64,000 nt of DNA from Lachnospiraceae bacterium (GTDB lineage Bacteria; Bacillota; Clostridia; Lachnospirales; Lachnospiraceae): the NCBI GenBank assembly GCA_014804445.1, contig JAAUZU010000008.1, positions 135,155 through 199,154 of the forward strand. The letters run 5' to 3'. The notes under the pieces are model-generated. The model worked only from the letters and a program-made list of their open reading frames with translations. It was not told the DNA's origin and made no database searches. The position numbers and the translations under genes are program-made. Of this stretch, positions 19,482 to 29,023 are shown in pieces. Position 1 is the stretch's first letter, and each line of letters starts with the position of its first letter.

Positions 19482-20459
19482 CTATTCAGTATCGGTGAGT
19501 TTTTCCAGCGCCTTTTTCATCTGTGCAGCGACAAGCTTTCTGCCCTCCGCGTTGAGGTGCATATTGTCAGTCAGATAATCGGCTGCGTTATCTTCGCGTA
19601 TGCCACCGTAAAGGTTATCGATGAAGGTCACTTCATCATACACACAGGCCTCGTATTGATAGAAGAAGTAAGAGGACAGTCGTCCGGTACCGAATTCCTT
19701 GGAGTCGCTGCTCACATAACTGCCGTCCTCCGCCACATCAAAGGCGTAGGTTGGTGACATGACGACTACCTGAATCCATGGATAAGCCTGACGAATCAGT
19801 TGGATTCCGGATATCATGGAGCCTGTGAAAAAGCGGGTGTCGGACATGTTTCCTTCATTGTGAATGGCACGTCTGGCAAGATGGTCACTTCCATCATACA
19901 TAATATAGATAAAATCAACCGTATTGAAGTCGATGGTCTGCAGAAGCTCTACTGCCGCTTTGGTATCGTCGTCAACTTCCCCCATAGAGGTGAGGGCGGA
20001 GCTTAAAGTGTCGCCGCCGTTTCCGACAGCGGCAGCAGCAAGGTGATAGAAGCTGAAGGCATCAATGGCGTAATCCGTGGCTGAGAAAACTTCGTTGTAG
20101 GTGCTCATATAGGAGCCCGGGATAGCACAGTTGTAAACAACAGCATCGGCCTCTTTGGCAAGAAGCCGGCATGGATTGTCGGAGGCGTCCCTGTCATCGG
20201 CAAAGGGTGCGTTTCCGAAGCAGACGATTGTGGTAACGCCGTCGTCCTCAGGAAAGCCTGTTGTATCTTCTATTTTGTAAAAGGTATCATAGACGGTTAT
20301 CTCGGGATTGTCGGGAACCGGTATGGCATCAATTTCATCCTTTGTGATACCGCGGCCAAAACCCCAGAATTTACGGACAATAATGATGATGGCCAGAATC
20401 GAGATAACTGCAAAAATCAAATGAAAACTTATTTTAAATTTCTTTTTATCCTTTTCCAT
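19482..20459 (-). CDS. SGNH/GDSL-like membrane-anchored protein
   Basis: N-terminal TM; C-terminal DNMHLNAEGRKLV block; GNAPFADDRD in place of GDS block I. Start at 20459 preferred (AGGA RBS) over 20495. Confidence 0.65.
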   Translation of the reverse strand: MEKDKKKFKISFHLIFAVISILAIIIIVRKFWGFGRGITKDEIDAIPVPDNPEITVYDTFYKIEDTTGFPEDDGVTTIVCFGNAPFADDRDASDNPCRLLAKEADAVVYNCAIPGSYMSTYNEVFSATDYAIDAFSFYHLAAAAVGNGGDTLSSALTSMGEVDDDTKAAVELLQTIDFNTVDFIYIMYDGSDHLARRAIHNEGNMSDTRFFTGSMISGIQLIRQAYPWIQVVVMSPTYAFDVAEDGSYVSSDSKEFGTGRLSSYFFYQYEACVYDEVTFIDNLYGGIREDNAADYLTDNMHLNAEGRKLVAAQMKKALEKLTDTE

Positions 20460-20777
20460 ATTTTTCCTCATTTCTGCGCTTCTTTTTTGGCGCATTCCGC
20501 CGCTGTGCGGCAGTTATTACATTCCTATGTTTAAACTTGTTTGATTGTACTATATACATGGAAAGATTGTCCAGTCCTGTATAAAATATTTAATAAAAAG
20601 TAAAGAAATGATACAAAGAGGATACAAAAATAAGGAAAATGAAGTACAAGGATTGCTATTTTGGAAAAACATACCGCTTGAGAGAAGTATTCTCTGTTCT
20701 GTATACTGAAAAATGAAAGAACGGAGGAACTTCATAAAAAAATAAGAAATTAGCGGCATTTCAGCAGAGTTTATGCC

Positions 20778-20806
20778 TTGTATGAGTCCGACGGAAATGA
20801 TATAAT
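20778..20806 (+). promoter_or_regulatory. Sigma-A-like promoter for the GH25/BIG2 gene
   Basis: TTGTAT - 17 nt - TATAAT. Confidence 0.65.
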
Positions 20807-20851
20807 GTTACAGAATTGTTAAGAGCCAAATACAGAAAGGTATGTGACAGG

Positions 20852-23800
20852 ATGAAGAAATTGTTTAACCACACGAAACGGGATTATAAAGCAGACAAAA
20901 ATCTCGAGTGGGATGATTTGGAATATACGGAAGAATTTGAAGATGAAGTCTTTGAGGGGGATGGGGACGAAGAATTCTACTACAGCGATGAGGAAGCCGG
21001 TGAGGAAGTCTATGATGATGCCGAGGGCGAATTTTACGAAGAAGATGTAGAAGAGCCGGAGTACTATGAGGATGAGTATTACGAAGAAGCGGCAGAGGAA
21101 GAGGAGTATTACGAGGCGGAATCGGAAGAGACTTACGATGAGGAGGCCGTAGACGAGGAAGTGTACTACGAGGCGGAATCGGAAGAGGCTTACGATGAGG
21201 AAGCAGTGGACGAGGAAGTCTACTATGAGGCGGAATCAGAAGAGGCAGATTACGAGGAGGCCGTAGACGGGGAAGTCTACTATGAAGCGGAATCAGACGG
21301 GGCGTTTTACGGCGAGGAAATTGTAGAGGAAGAAGTGTACTACGAGGCAGAGTCAGATGCAGAGGGGTATGATGAGGAAACCTACTATTATGAAGAGGAC
21401 TCTGCGGAAGTATATGGGGATGAAGAACCTGTAGACGAGTATTACGAAGCGGAGGACGGCGAATCTCTTTACGATGATTTTTATGAAGAGGATGAGGACG
21501 AAGAAGAGGAAGAGGAGCAGGAAAAGATTCTTCCATGGAGCGCCATGTCCGACAAGAACTTCTTTCAAAAAATGTGGTATTCCCTTGTGCATATGAGCAC
21601 AATGGATAAGGTAGTTACAACAACGGGGATTTTGGTGCTGGTGCTTGCACTGGTGACGGGGGCGGTCTATGTCAGCGCACGGGCGATTGACAAGGAAGTA
21701 GCTTCCTTTGATACGGTGGGCTCACAGCTTGATAATATTACTGTGATAGGGGAGCATGGACTGACTGCGGTTGCCGATGCGGAGATGGCAAGGATATCCG
21801 CTGCGAACGCGATTGCTGAGGAAGAGGAGAACAACAACGAATACGAGGAGAACGAATATACAAAAGAGGTAACGGTTTCCTTGAATATGACTTCCATAGA
21901 AAAGGATTTGAAGATAAAGTTTGTCAACAGCAAGACAAACCGTCTGGTGCCTAACGTTCCTTTTTCTGTCACGGTGACAACGCCTGACGGAAAAACGGAA
22001 ATCTGGTCTGACGACGATATGGACGGCATTATCTATAAGGCGGGAATTACGCCGGGCAGCTATTCTGTGTCTATAAACGCTTTGGAGGGCGACAAATACG
22101 CAGATTATAAGCTGCCGAATGATGCCCAGAAGGTAACGGTCAAAAAAGAGATAGCCTATGAAAAGGTAGAGGTTGCCGATGAAATAAAGAAAGAGTCGGA
22201 AATCGATGCAAAAAAGGAGGATACCAAGGAGAACGAAACGACTGTGGAATCCGTCCTGCAGGATACCGTGGGCTGGGTAGAATCTACCCAGTCAGTAGTG
22301 GGTGTTGTATATACAGCAGTGCCCAGAAGTCAGGTTCCCGACCCTTTGGCGACGGCAAAGAGCATGGTGTTTATGCGGACTTCGGAAGTTGAACCTTCGG
22401 AGCCTATCACTGAGCCGGAGACTACCCCCGAACCAACACCGACGCCTACCCCTACGCCTACTCCGGAAGTACCGGTAGTTACAGGGGTTACGCTGGATAA
22501 AACAGAGATGGCGTTGAAAGAGGGAGAAACAGGGAAGTTATCTGCAACGGTAACACCTGCAGAAGTAAAGGATGCAGTTATTACATTCACGTCATCAAAT
22601 GAGAACGTTGCAAAGGTTGGCGCTGATGGCACTGTTACGGCGGTAAAGGCCGGAGAAGCAACCGTTACGGTTACGGTAGATGGTAAAACAGCTACGTGCA
22701 AGGTGACTGTAACAGCTTCACAAAAGCCGGTCATTACCTTAGACCAGTCTGAATTGAAACTGGAAAAGGACAAAGAGGCAACGTTGAAGGTAACTGTCAC
22801 AGGCGCTGAAGAAGGTAAGCAGGCGGTTACATTTACCTCTTCCGACACAACTGTGGTGACGGTAGATAAGGATGGTAAGCTGAAAGCGCTGAAAGCAGGT
22901 GAAGCGACCATTACTGTCACGTTGGACGCAGACAAAGATGTAAAAGCAGAATGCAAGGTCACAGTCACAGAAGATACCCGCACCCTGACGCTCAGCGAAA
23001 CGGCACTTTCCATGGTGGTGGGTGTGAACAAGGATGTGAAAGCGACGATTGGCGGGGCTGCGATTTCCGGCACGATTACGGCGGAAAGTGATAATGCCGC
23101 GGTAGCGACAGTAACAGTGAGCAAGACAGAAAATGGTGTTGCTACGATTACCGTGACGCCGAAGGCGGCAGGAACTGCAAAGATAACAGTGGGTATAAAG
23201 GATGACGGAAAGACAGAGGCGGCTTTGACGCAGGTCTTGACGGTAACGGTCGGAAACGGCACCATAACGTTAAATAAGACAACCATAGGCGTGCTGGCGG
23301 GTGCTTCCGGCGAGCTTTCTGCCACGGTAGACAGCAGCAACGCTGACGCAAAGATTACTGTTACAAGCTCCAATGACAAGGTAGCGACGGCGACGGCCAC
23401 CGGCACGGTTGCAGGCGGAAAGACCACGATAAAAATTGTCGTGAATGGAGTGGCGGCAGGTACGGCGACGATTACGGTGAATCATCCGGATGGCGGAACT
23501 GCAACCTTTACAGTTACCGTCGGAAGCAAGGATACGAAGCTTGTCGGCTCCGATGGTAAGCAGCTTTACGTCTTAGTCAACGGAGAATATAAAGAAGCGC
23601 TCTATGCGGATTACTATAATACAGCCATCACTACCTTCTATGTGAAGACAGACGGTGTGACGAAATACACAGGCTGGCAGACGATTAACGGCAAGCTGTA
23701 CTACTATGACGCAGGCGGAAAGTATGTGACGGGTGAGCAGGTAATACAGGGTGCGAAGTATACCTTTGCCAGTGACGGCTCCCTTGTGGTCGGCAATGGT

Positions 23801-24391
23801 GCTTTCGGTATCGATGTATCCAAGTGGAATGGCACGATAGACTGGAACGCAGTGAAAAATTCCGGCGTGAATTATGTCATTATCCGCTGTGGTTACAGAG
23901 GTTCTTCGTCAGGTGCGCTGGTCGTAGACCCTAAGTTTGAAGCCAATATAAAGGGCGCTACTGCGGCAGGAATCAAAGTAGGTGTTTATTTCTTCTCGCA
24001 GGCAGTCAACAACAGCGAAGCGGTGGAGGAAGCTTCCATGGTGCTGGAGTTGATTAAGAATTACAAGATTTCCTATCCGGTATTCCTTGATGTGGAGGCA
24101 TCAGGAGGCAGGGCTGACAGTATTAGTGTTGCAACAAGAACAGATGTCATTAAAACCTTCTGTCAGACGATTCAGAACAATGGGTACACGGCGGGTGTTT
24201 ATGCGAATAAAAACTGGCTTACCACCAAGATTGACACAAGCAAGCTGAACCAGTACAAAATTTGGCTGGCACAGTATGCGTCGGCGCCGACCTATACGGG
24301 AAGGTACGATATGTGGCAGTACAAATCAACCGGAAAGGTAACCGGCATCAGCGGTGACGTTGACTTAAACTGGAGTTATCTGGGATATTGA
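20852..24391 (+). CDS. Membrane-anchored GH25 muramidase-like protein with acidic Tyr-rich N-terminus, BIG2-type Ig repeats and cell-wall-binding-like repeats
   Basis: D/E/Y-rich N-terminus, TM (VVTTTGILVLVLALVTGAVYV), Pro/Thr linker (PEPTPTPTPTPTP), repeated VTLDKTEMALKEGETGKLSATVTP-type modules, C-terminal GIDVSKWNGTIDW...FLDVEAS GH25 domain. Confidence 0.9.
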   Translation: MKKLFNHTKRDYKADKNLEWDDLEYTEEFEDEVFEGDGDEEFYYSDEEAGEEVYDDAEGEFYEEDVEEPEYYEDEYYEEAAEEEEYYEAESEETYDEEAVDEEVYYEAESEEAYDEEAVDEEVYYEAESEEADYEEAVDGEVYYEAESDGAFYGEEIVEEEVYYEAESDAEGYDEETYYYEEDSAEVYGDEEPVDEYYEAEDGESLYDDFYEEDEDEEEEEEQEKILPWSAMSDKNFFQKMWYSLVHMSTMDKVVTTTGILVLVLALVTGAVYVSARAIDKEVASFDTVGSQLDNITVIGEHGLTAVADAEMARISAANAIAEEEENNNEYEENEYTKEVTVSLNMTSIEKDLKIKFVNSKTNRLVPNVPFSVTVTTPDGKTEIWSDDDMDGIIYKAGITPGSYSVSINALEGDKYADYKLPNDAQKVTVKKEIAYEKVEVADEIKKESEIDAKKEDTKENETTVESVLQDTVGWVESTQSVVGVVYTAVPRSQVPDPLATAKSMVFMRTSEVEPSEPITEPETTPEPTPTPTPTPTPEVPVVTGVTLDKTEMALKEGETGKLSATVTPAEVKDAVITFTSSNENVAKVGADGTVTAVKAGEATVTVTVDGKTATCKVTVTASQKPVITLDQSELKLEKDKEATLKVTVTGAEEGKQAVTFTSSDTTVVTVDKDGKLKALKAGEATITVTLDADKDVKAECKVTVTEDTRTLTLSETALSMVVGVNKDVKATIGGAAISGTITAESDNAAVATVTVSKTENGVATITVTPKAAGTAKITVGIKDDGKTEAALTQVLTVTVGNGTITLNKTTIGVLAGASGELSATVDSSNADAKITVTSSNDKVATATATGTVAGGKTTIKIVVNGVAAGTATITVNHPDGGTATFTVTVGSKDTKLVGSDGKQLYVLVNGEYKEALYADYYNTAITTFYVKTDGVTKYTGWQTINGKLYYYDAGGKYVTGEQVIQGAKYTFASDGSLVVGNGAFGIDVSKWNGTIDWNAVKNSGVNYVIIRCGYRGSSSGALVVDPKFEANIKGATAAGIKVGVYFFSQAVNNSEAVEEASMVLELIKNYKISYPVFLDVEASGGRADSISVATRTDVIKTFCQTIQNNGYTAGVYANKNWLTTKIDTSKLNQYKIWLAQYASAPTYTGRYDMWQYKSTGKVTGISGDVDLNWSYLGY
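21090..21380 (+). repeat. Imperfect tandem coding repeat (~57-60 bp unit)
   Basis: Repeated VDEEVYYEAESEEAYDEEA-type units in the acidic N-terminus. Confidence 0.8.
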
Positions 24392-24407
24392 TTGTAGAAA
24401 TAGAAAT

Positions 24408-24441
24408 GCTTTCCTTTTCTCACATCAGGGAAAAGAAAAGC
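24408..24441 (+). other. Intergenic imperfect hairpin (possible weak terminator)
   Basis: gctttccttttctc-acatca-gggaaaagaaaagc. Confidence 0.45.
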
Positions 24442-24461
24442 GGGAAAGGATTCTTTTGATT

Positions 24462-25547
24462 ATGAGAACTTATCTGGTAACAGGAGGAGCAGGCTTTATC
24501 GGTTCCAATTACATTCACTACATGTTTAAAAAATACGGCGATGCGATTCGTATTATTAATGTGGATGTGCTGACTTATGCAGGAAACCTTGAAAATCTGA
24601 AGGATATTGAGGGCAGGAGTAATTACAGCTTTGTGAAGGCAGATATCTGCGATAAGGAAGCCATTCGCCGCGTATTTGCCGAAAACGACATTGACAGGGT
24701 GGTACATTTTGCGGCGGAAAGCCATGTGGACAGAAGCATCCGCAATCCCGAGGTGTTTGTGCAGACAAATGTGTTGGGAACGGCGGTTATGCTGAACTGT
24801 GCAAAAGAAGCGTGGGAGCTTCCTGACGGAACTTTTAAGGAGGGCAAGAAGTTTCTGCATGTATCGACGGATGAGGTGTATGGTTCCCTGCCGGACGACG
24901 ACAATGCGTTCTTTTATGAAACCTCGCCCTATGAGCCGCACAGCCCCTACTCAGCCAGCAAGGCGAGTTCGGACATGCTGGTAAAGGCATATATGGATAC
25001 CTATCATTTTCCGGCTAATATTACCAACTGTTCTAACAATTACGGACCTTATCAGTTCCCTGAAAAGCTGATACCGCTTATTATCAACAATGCCCTTTCG
25101 GGGAAAAAGCTTCCGGTATACGGTGACGGAAAAAATGTCCGCGACTGGCTTTACGTGGAGGACCATGCCAAGGCAATCGACATGGTACAGGAGCAGGGCA
25201 GGCTGTTTGAAACCTATAATATCGGCGGCCACAATGAAAAGCAGAATATCGAGATTATCAATATTATTCTGGAAACCCTGAGGGAGATGCTGCCCGACAC
25301 CGATGAGAGAAAAGCGCACATCACAAAGGATTTAATTACCTACGTGGAAGACCGCAAGGGACACGACAGGCGCTATGCCATCGCTCCTGACAAGATTAAG
25401 GCGGAAATCGGCTGGTATCCCGAGACCATGTTTAAGGAAGGCATCAAAAAGACGATAGCGTGGTACTTTGAGCACGAGGACTGGATGAAAAACGTGACAA
25501 GCGGTGATTATCAGAAGTATTACAGCGACATGTATGAGACAAAATAA
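24462..25547 (+). CDS. rfbB: dTDP-glucose 4,6-dehydratase
   Basis: YLVTGGAGFIGSNYIHYM, HFAAESHVDRSI, SPYSASKASSDMLVKAY; canonical RmlB. Confidence 0.96.
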   Translation: MRTYLVTGGAGFIGSNYIHYMFKKYGDAIRIINVDVLTYAGNLENLKDIEGRSNYSFVKADICDKEAIRRVFAENDIDRVVHFAAESHVDRSIRNPEVFVQTNVLGTAVMLNCAKEAWELPDGTFKEGKKFLHVSTDEVYGSLPDDDNAFFYETSPYEPHSPYSASKASSDMLVKAYMDTYHFPANITNCSNNYGPYQFPEKLIPLIINNALSGKKLPVYGDGKNVRDWLYVEDHAKAIDMVQEQGRLFETYNIGGHNEKQNIEIINIILETLREMLPDTDERKAHITKDLITYVEDRKGHDRRYAIAPDKIKAEIGWYPETMFKEGIKKTIAWYFEHEDWMKNVTSGDYQKYYSDMYETK

Positions 25548-25569
25548 ACCGCACCATATATAAACGCAA

Positions 25570-25597
25570 GGGAACGGTCGGGATCGTTCCCTTTTTT
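25570..25597 (+). terminator. Rho-independent terminator after rfbB
   Basis: gggaacg-gtcgggat-cgttccc followed by a T run. Confidence 0.85.
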
Positions 25598-25607
25598 GCA
25601 GCAGTAA

Positions 25608-25751
25608 GGGACGCCGTCCTCGCCCCCATATTCCTATTCGAACGCGCTCTCGCTCGAATAAAAACGCAGTGGACACTAGGCTCGAAAGGACCTCGCCAAG
25701 TGCCAGCGTTTTTATACGGTTCTCATAGGAATATGGGGGAGAGGACGGCTG
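25608..25751 (+). repeat. Palindromic intergenic element, copy A
   Basis: Outer arms 25613-25637 / 25725-25749 (24/25 complementary); inner stem ataaaaacgc / gcgtttttat; shares core with copies B-F. Confidence 0.9.
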
Positions 25752-25973
25752 ATACCACAAGGAGGGAATGTTATGACGCGGGAAGAAATGAAATTATCGG
25801 TGGAACTCCTTACTGCGTTCACGATAATTGGCTGTATACGATTTCTGTATCTAACTCGTATAATGCAGTCCGCATGATAATTTGTGTGAAACCTGTTGCA
25901 ATAGATGAAATTTATAAAAAGTAGGAAGTTATAAATTATAAAAAGCTCGTGCAGACGGAAAAGTTTTTGCTAT

Positions 25974-26129
25974 TTTCAGCCGGCAGCGAACCCCTATGTC
26001 TCGGCAGACCGTATAAAAACGTTGGCGCTTGGCGAGGTCACTCACGAGCCTAGCGTCCACTACGTTTTTATTCGAGCGGGAGCGCGTCTGTAGAGACATA
26101 GGGGTTCGCTGCCGGTGTGACTCGCCGCA
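25974..26129 (-). repeat. Palindromic intergenic element, copy B (opposite orientation)
   Basis: Outer arms 25980-26002 / 26093-26115 (23/23 complementary); core matches copy A in reverse complement. Confidence 0.9.
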
Positions 26130-26288
26130 AGACTTCTTTCCGTTTAGGCAGGCACTCCCTTTTTTCCATATTTCGGTATGCAATTCCCCCCGAACATGCT
26201 ATAATAACCAGTAAAGTGGTAAAGTCTGACTCTGTAAAACCATAAATTGAGTGGCTTTATCCCCATAACAAATAAAAGGAGTACATCT

Positions 26289-27158
26289 ATGAAAGGAATT
26301 ATACTTGCCGGAGGTTCCGGCACCAGACTGTATCCGTTGACAAAAGCAATATCCAAACAGATTATGCCGGTATACGACAAGCCGATGATATACTATCCTC
26401 TTTCCATTTTGATGCTTGCGGGCATCCGTGAAATTCTGATTATTTCTACACCGAGGGATTTGCCGGTGTTTGAAGAGCTTTTAGGAGACGGGGAGCAGCT
26501 TGGCATGAAACTGTCCTATGCGGTGCAGGACAAGCCGAGAGGACTTGCGGACGCCTTTATTATCGGAGCGGATTTTATCGGCACGGACAGAGTTGCGCTG
26601 GTTTTGGGAGATAATATTTTTTATGGGCAGAGCTTTTCGCGGGTGCTGCGGGAAGTGGCATCGAGGGAGAAGGGAGCAACCATCTTCGGCTACTATGTAA
26701 GAGATCCGAGGGAGTACGGTGTGGTAGAATTCGACGAGAACGGCAAGGCGTTGTCCATTGAGGAAAAGCCGGAGAATCCGAAGAGCAATTATGCGGTGCC
26801 GGGGCTGTATTTTTATGACAATGACGTGGTGGAAATTGCCAGAAACGTGAAGCCCTCCGCAAGAGGCGAAATTGAAATTACAAGCGTCAACAACGAATAT
26901 CTGCAGAGGGGAACCCTGCATGTGGAAACCCTTGGAAGAGGCTTTGCTTGGCTGGATACGGGCAACCACGATGCGCTTTTGGACGCCTCTGATTTTGTGT
27001 CGGCTTTCCAGAAAAGACAGGGACTCTATATTTCCTGTATTGAGGAAATTGCATACAAGCGGGGCTTTATTACCAAGGAACAGCTTTTGAAACTGGCGGA
27101 ACCCTTGATGAAAACCAATTATGGGCAATATTTGGTAGAGGTTGCAAATGGACTCTAA
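26289..27158 (+). CDS. rfbA: Glucose-1-phosphate thymidylyltransferase
   Basis: [39 protein letters not shown]; canonical RmlA. Confidence 0.96.
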   Translation: MKGIILAGGSGTRLYPLTKAISKQIMPVYDKPMIYYPLSILMLAGIREILIISTPRDLPVFEELLGDGEQLGMKLSYAVQDKPRGLADAFIIGADFIGTDRVALVLGDNIFYGQSFSRVLREVASREKGATIFGYYVRDPREYGVVEFDENGKALSIEEKPENPKSNYAVPGLYFYDNDVVEIARNVKPSARGEIEITSVNNEYLQRGTLHVETLGRGFAWLDTGNHDALLDASDFVSAFQKRQGLYISCIEEIAYKRGFITKEQLLKLAEPLMKTNYGQYLVEVANGL

Positions 27159-28401
27159 ATTAAAGCGACTTACAATTTTGGCGGCTGTTTCGGTAGGGCT
27201 TTTGACTGTTTTGACGGTACTGCTTTTGAACAGTCCTTCCCCACAAGGCAATTATGAAGCGACGGAGCCGTCTGAGACGACACGGCCCGGTACGGGAGCT
27301 GTATTTGAAAACGGACAGATAGGAAATGACTTGTCGGCTTTTATGCGGGATGAGACTTTTTTTGACGAGGAAGAAAACGAATTTCTGGAAAATCTGAAAA
27401 ATGAGCAGAACCGCCTTTCCTTGATTGTTACCTCCGTGGAAAAGGATTTGCGTATTCAGATTGTGGACAGCGACAATCAGCCCGTGAGCGGCGAAAGCTT
27501 TTTTGTGACGCTTAAGGGTATGGGCGATTACAAGGATTTGGATAAAGACGGCATTATCTATATCGGAGATTTGGCGGCGGGCGATTACGAGGTGTCCTTA
27601 AAGCCCATTGAGGGCTATAAAGTGCCGTCCGGCACTACGAAAGTCAGGGTGAAGGACAAGGTAGAATATCTGGTAATCGAGGATATTTCCCTTTTGATTA
27701 AGACGGAGGAAGAAATTGATGCGGAGGCGGAGGATACCGCGCAAGTGGTGGACGACGCCGACAAAACCGAAATTAAGGGCGTACAGGCAGTTTCGGGAAC
27801 GGCTTCTCTGGGAATTGACGTATCAAAATGGCAGGGAGAAATCGATTGGGACAAGGTAAAAAATGACGGCATCGAGTTTGTGATTATCCGCTGCGGCTAT
27901 CGTGGAAGCGTGACGGGAACGCTTGTAGAGGATCCTTATTTTGAACAGAATATCAGAGGCGCGACGGCGGCGGGACTGCAGGTTGGTGTGTACTTCTTTA
28001 CACAGGCAGTAAACGAGGTGGAGGCTGTCGAGGAAGCGAGTATGGTGGTCAGCCTTATCAGGGATTATGAGCTGACGTATCCTGTCTTTATTGATACGGA
28101 GGGCGCAGGCGGCAACGGCAGGGCGGATTCCTTAAGTGTGGAACGCCGGACAGCCGTGTGCGAAGCGTTCTGTACCACAGTGGAGAACGCAGGCTTTGAG
28201 GCGGGCGTCTATGCAAGCCGCAACTGGTACAACAAAAATCTGGAAACTGCATTTTTAGATGATTTTGTCATTTGGCTTGCAGAGTACCGGAGTGTTCCCC
28301 TCTATCAGGGTTACTACCAGATGTGGCAGTATACCTCCAAGGGCAGTGTGAACGGCATCAGCGGCAACGTGGACATGAATATCAGTTATATGGGATATTA
28401 G
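27148..28401 (+). CDS. Membrane-anchored GH25 muramidase-like protein (short paralogue of 20852-24391)
   Basis: N-terminal [35 protein letters not shown]...FIDTEGAGG; shares the [14 protein letters not shown] domain with the larger protein. Confidence 0.9.
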   Translation: MDSKLKRLTILAAVSVGLLTVLTVLLLNSPSPQGNYEATEPSETTRPGTGAVFENGQIGNDLSAFMRDETFFDEEENEFLENLKNEQNRLSLIVTSVEKDLRIQIVDSDNQPVSGESFFVTLKGMGDYKDLDKDGIIYIGDLAAGDYEVSLKPIEGYKVPSGTTKVRVKDKVEYLVIEDISLLIKTEEEIDAEAEDTAQVVDDADKTEIKGVQAVSGTASLGIDVSKWQGEIDWDKVKNDGIEFVIIRCGYRGSVTGTLVEDPYFEQNIRGATAAGLQVGVYFFTQAVNEVEAVEEASMVVSLIRDYELTYPVFIDTEGAGGNGRADSLSVERRTAVCEAFCTTVENAGFEAGVYASRNWYNKNLETAFLDDFVIWLAEYRSVPLYQGYYQMWQYTSKGSVNGISGNVDMNISYMGY

Positions 28402-28427
28402 AAACAAAGGCGGAAAGGAAAAGGAAG

Positions 28428-28991
28428 ATGGGAAAGATTACGGTTGAAACATGTGAGATAGAAGGGCTTAAGATAATTACACCGCAGGTTCACGGGGATG
28501 CAAGAGGATATTTCATGGAGACCTATCAGTACAATGACTACAAGGAAGCCGGCATCGATGAAATCTTTGTGCAGGACAACCAGTCCGCTTCCAAGCGTGG
28601 CGTGCTGAGAGGGCTTCATTTCCAGAAAGAGTTTCCGCAGGGAAAGCTGGTCAGGGTAATAAAGGGAGAGGTTTTTGATGTGGCGGTGGACCTGCGTGCC
28701 GGTTCTCCTACCTTTGGCAAGTGGCATGGGGTGATTTTGTCTGAGGAAAATAAAAAGCAGTTCTTCGTGCCGAAGCACTTTGCGCATGGTTTTCTGGTGC
28801 TTTCGGAATATGCGGAATTCTGCTATAAATGCACGGATTTCTATCATCCCGGCGACGAGGGCGGACTGATGTGGAACGACGCGGATATCAAGGTTGACTG
28901 GCCTCTGCAGGAAGGCGCCCCGCTGATTTTATCGGAGCGTGACACAAAATGGGGCAGTTTTAGCGAGTATGTAAAAAATATGGCGGATTAA
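28428..28991 (+). CDS. rfbC: dTDP-4-dehydrorhamnose 3,5-epimerase
   Basis: GDARGYFMETYQYNDYKEAGI, QDNQSASKRGVLRGLHFQ, FFVPKHFAHGFLVLSEYAEF. Confidence 0.95.
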   Translation: MGKITVETCEIEGLKIITPQVHGDARGYFMETYQYNDYKEAGIDEIFVQDNQSASKRGVLRGLHFQKEFPQGKLVRVIKGEVFDVAVDLRAGSPTFGKWHGVILSEENKKQFFVPKHFAHGFLVLSEYAEFCYKCTDFYHPGDEGGLMWNDADIKVDWPLQEGAPLILSERDTKWGSFSEYVKNMAD

Positions 28992-29023
28992 ATTGCCGTT
29001 TGCACGGCGGAATACGAGGAAGC

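Noticed and set aside
20865-21602. 245-aa minus-strand ORF opposite the acidic repeats
   Set aside because: Antisense of GAR-rich repeat codons giving Pro/His/Arg/Leu-rich product; artefact.
22330-23427. 365-aa minus-strand ORF opposite the BIG2 repeats
   Set aside because: Low-complexity V/T/S/A composition, antisense to a strongly supported gene.
25700-25924. 74-aa ORF overlapping element A
   Set aside because: Begins inside the palindrome; no recognisable protein signal.
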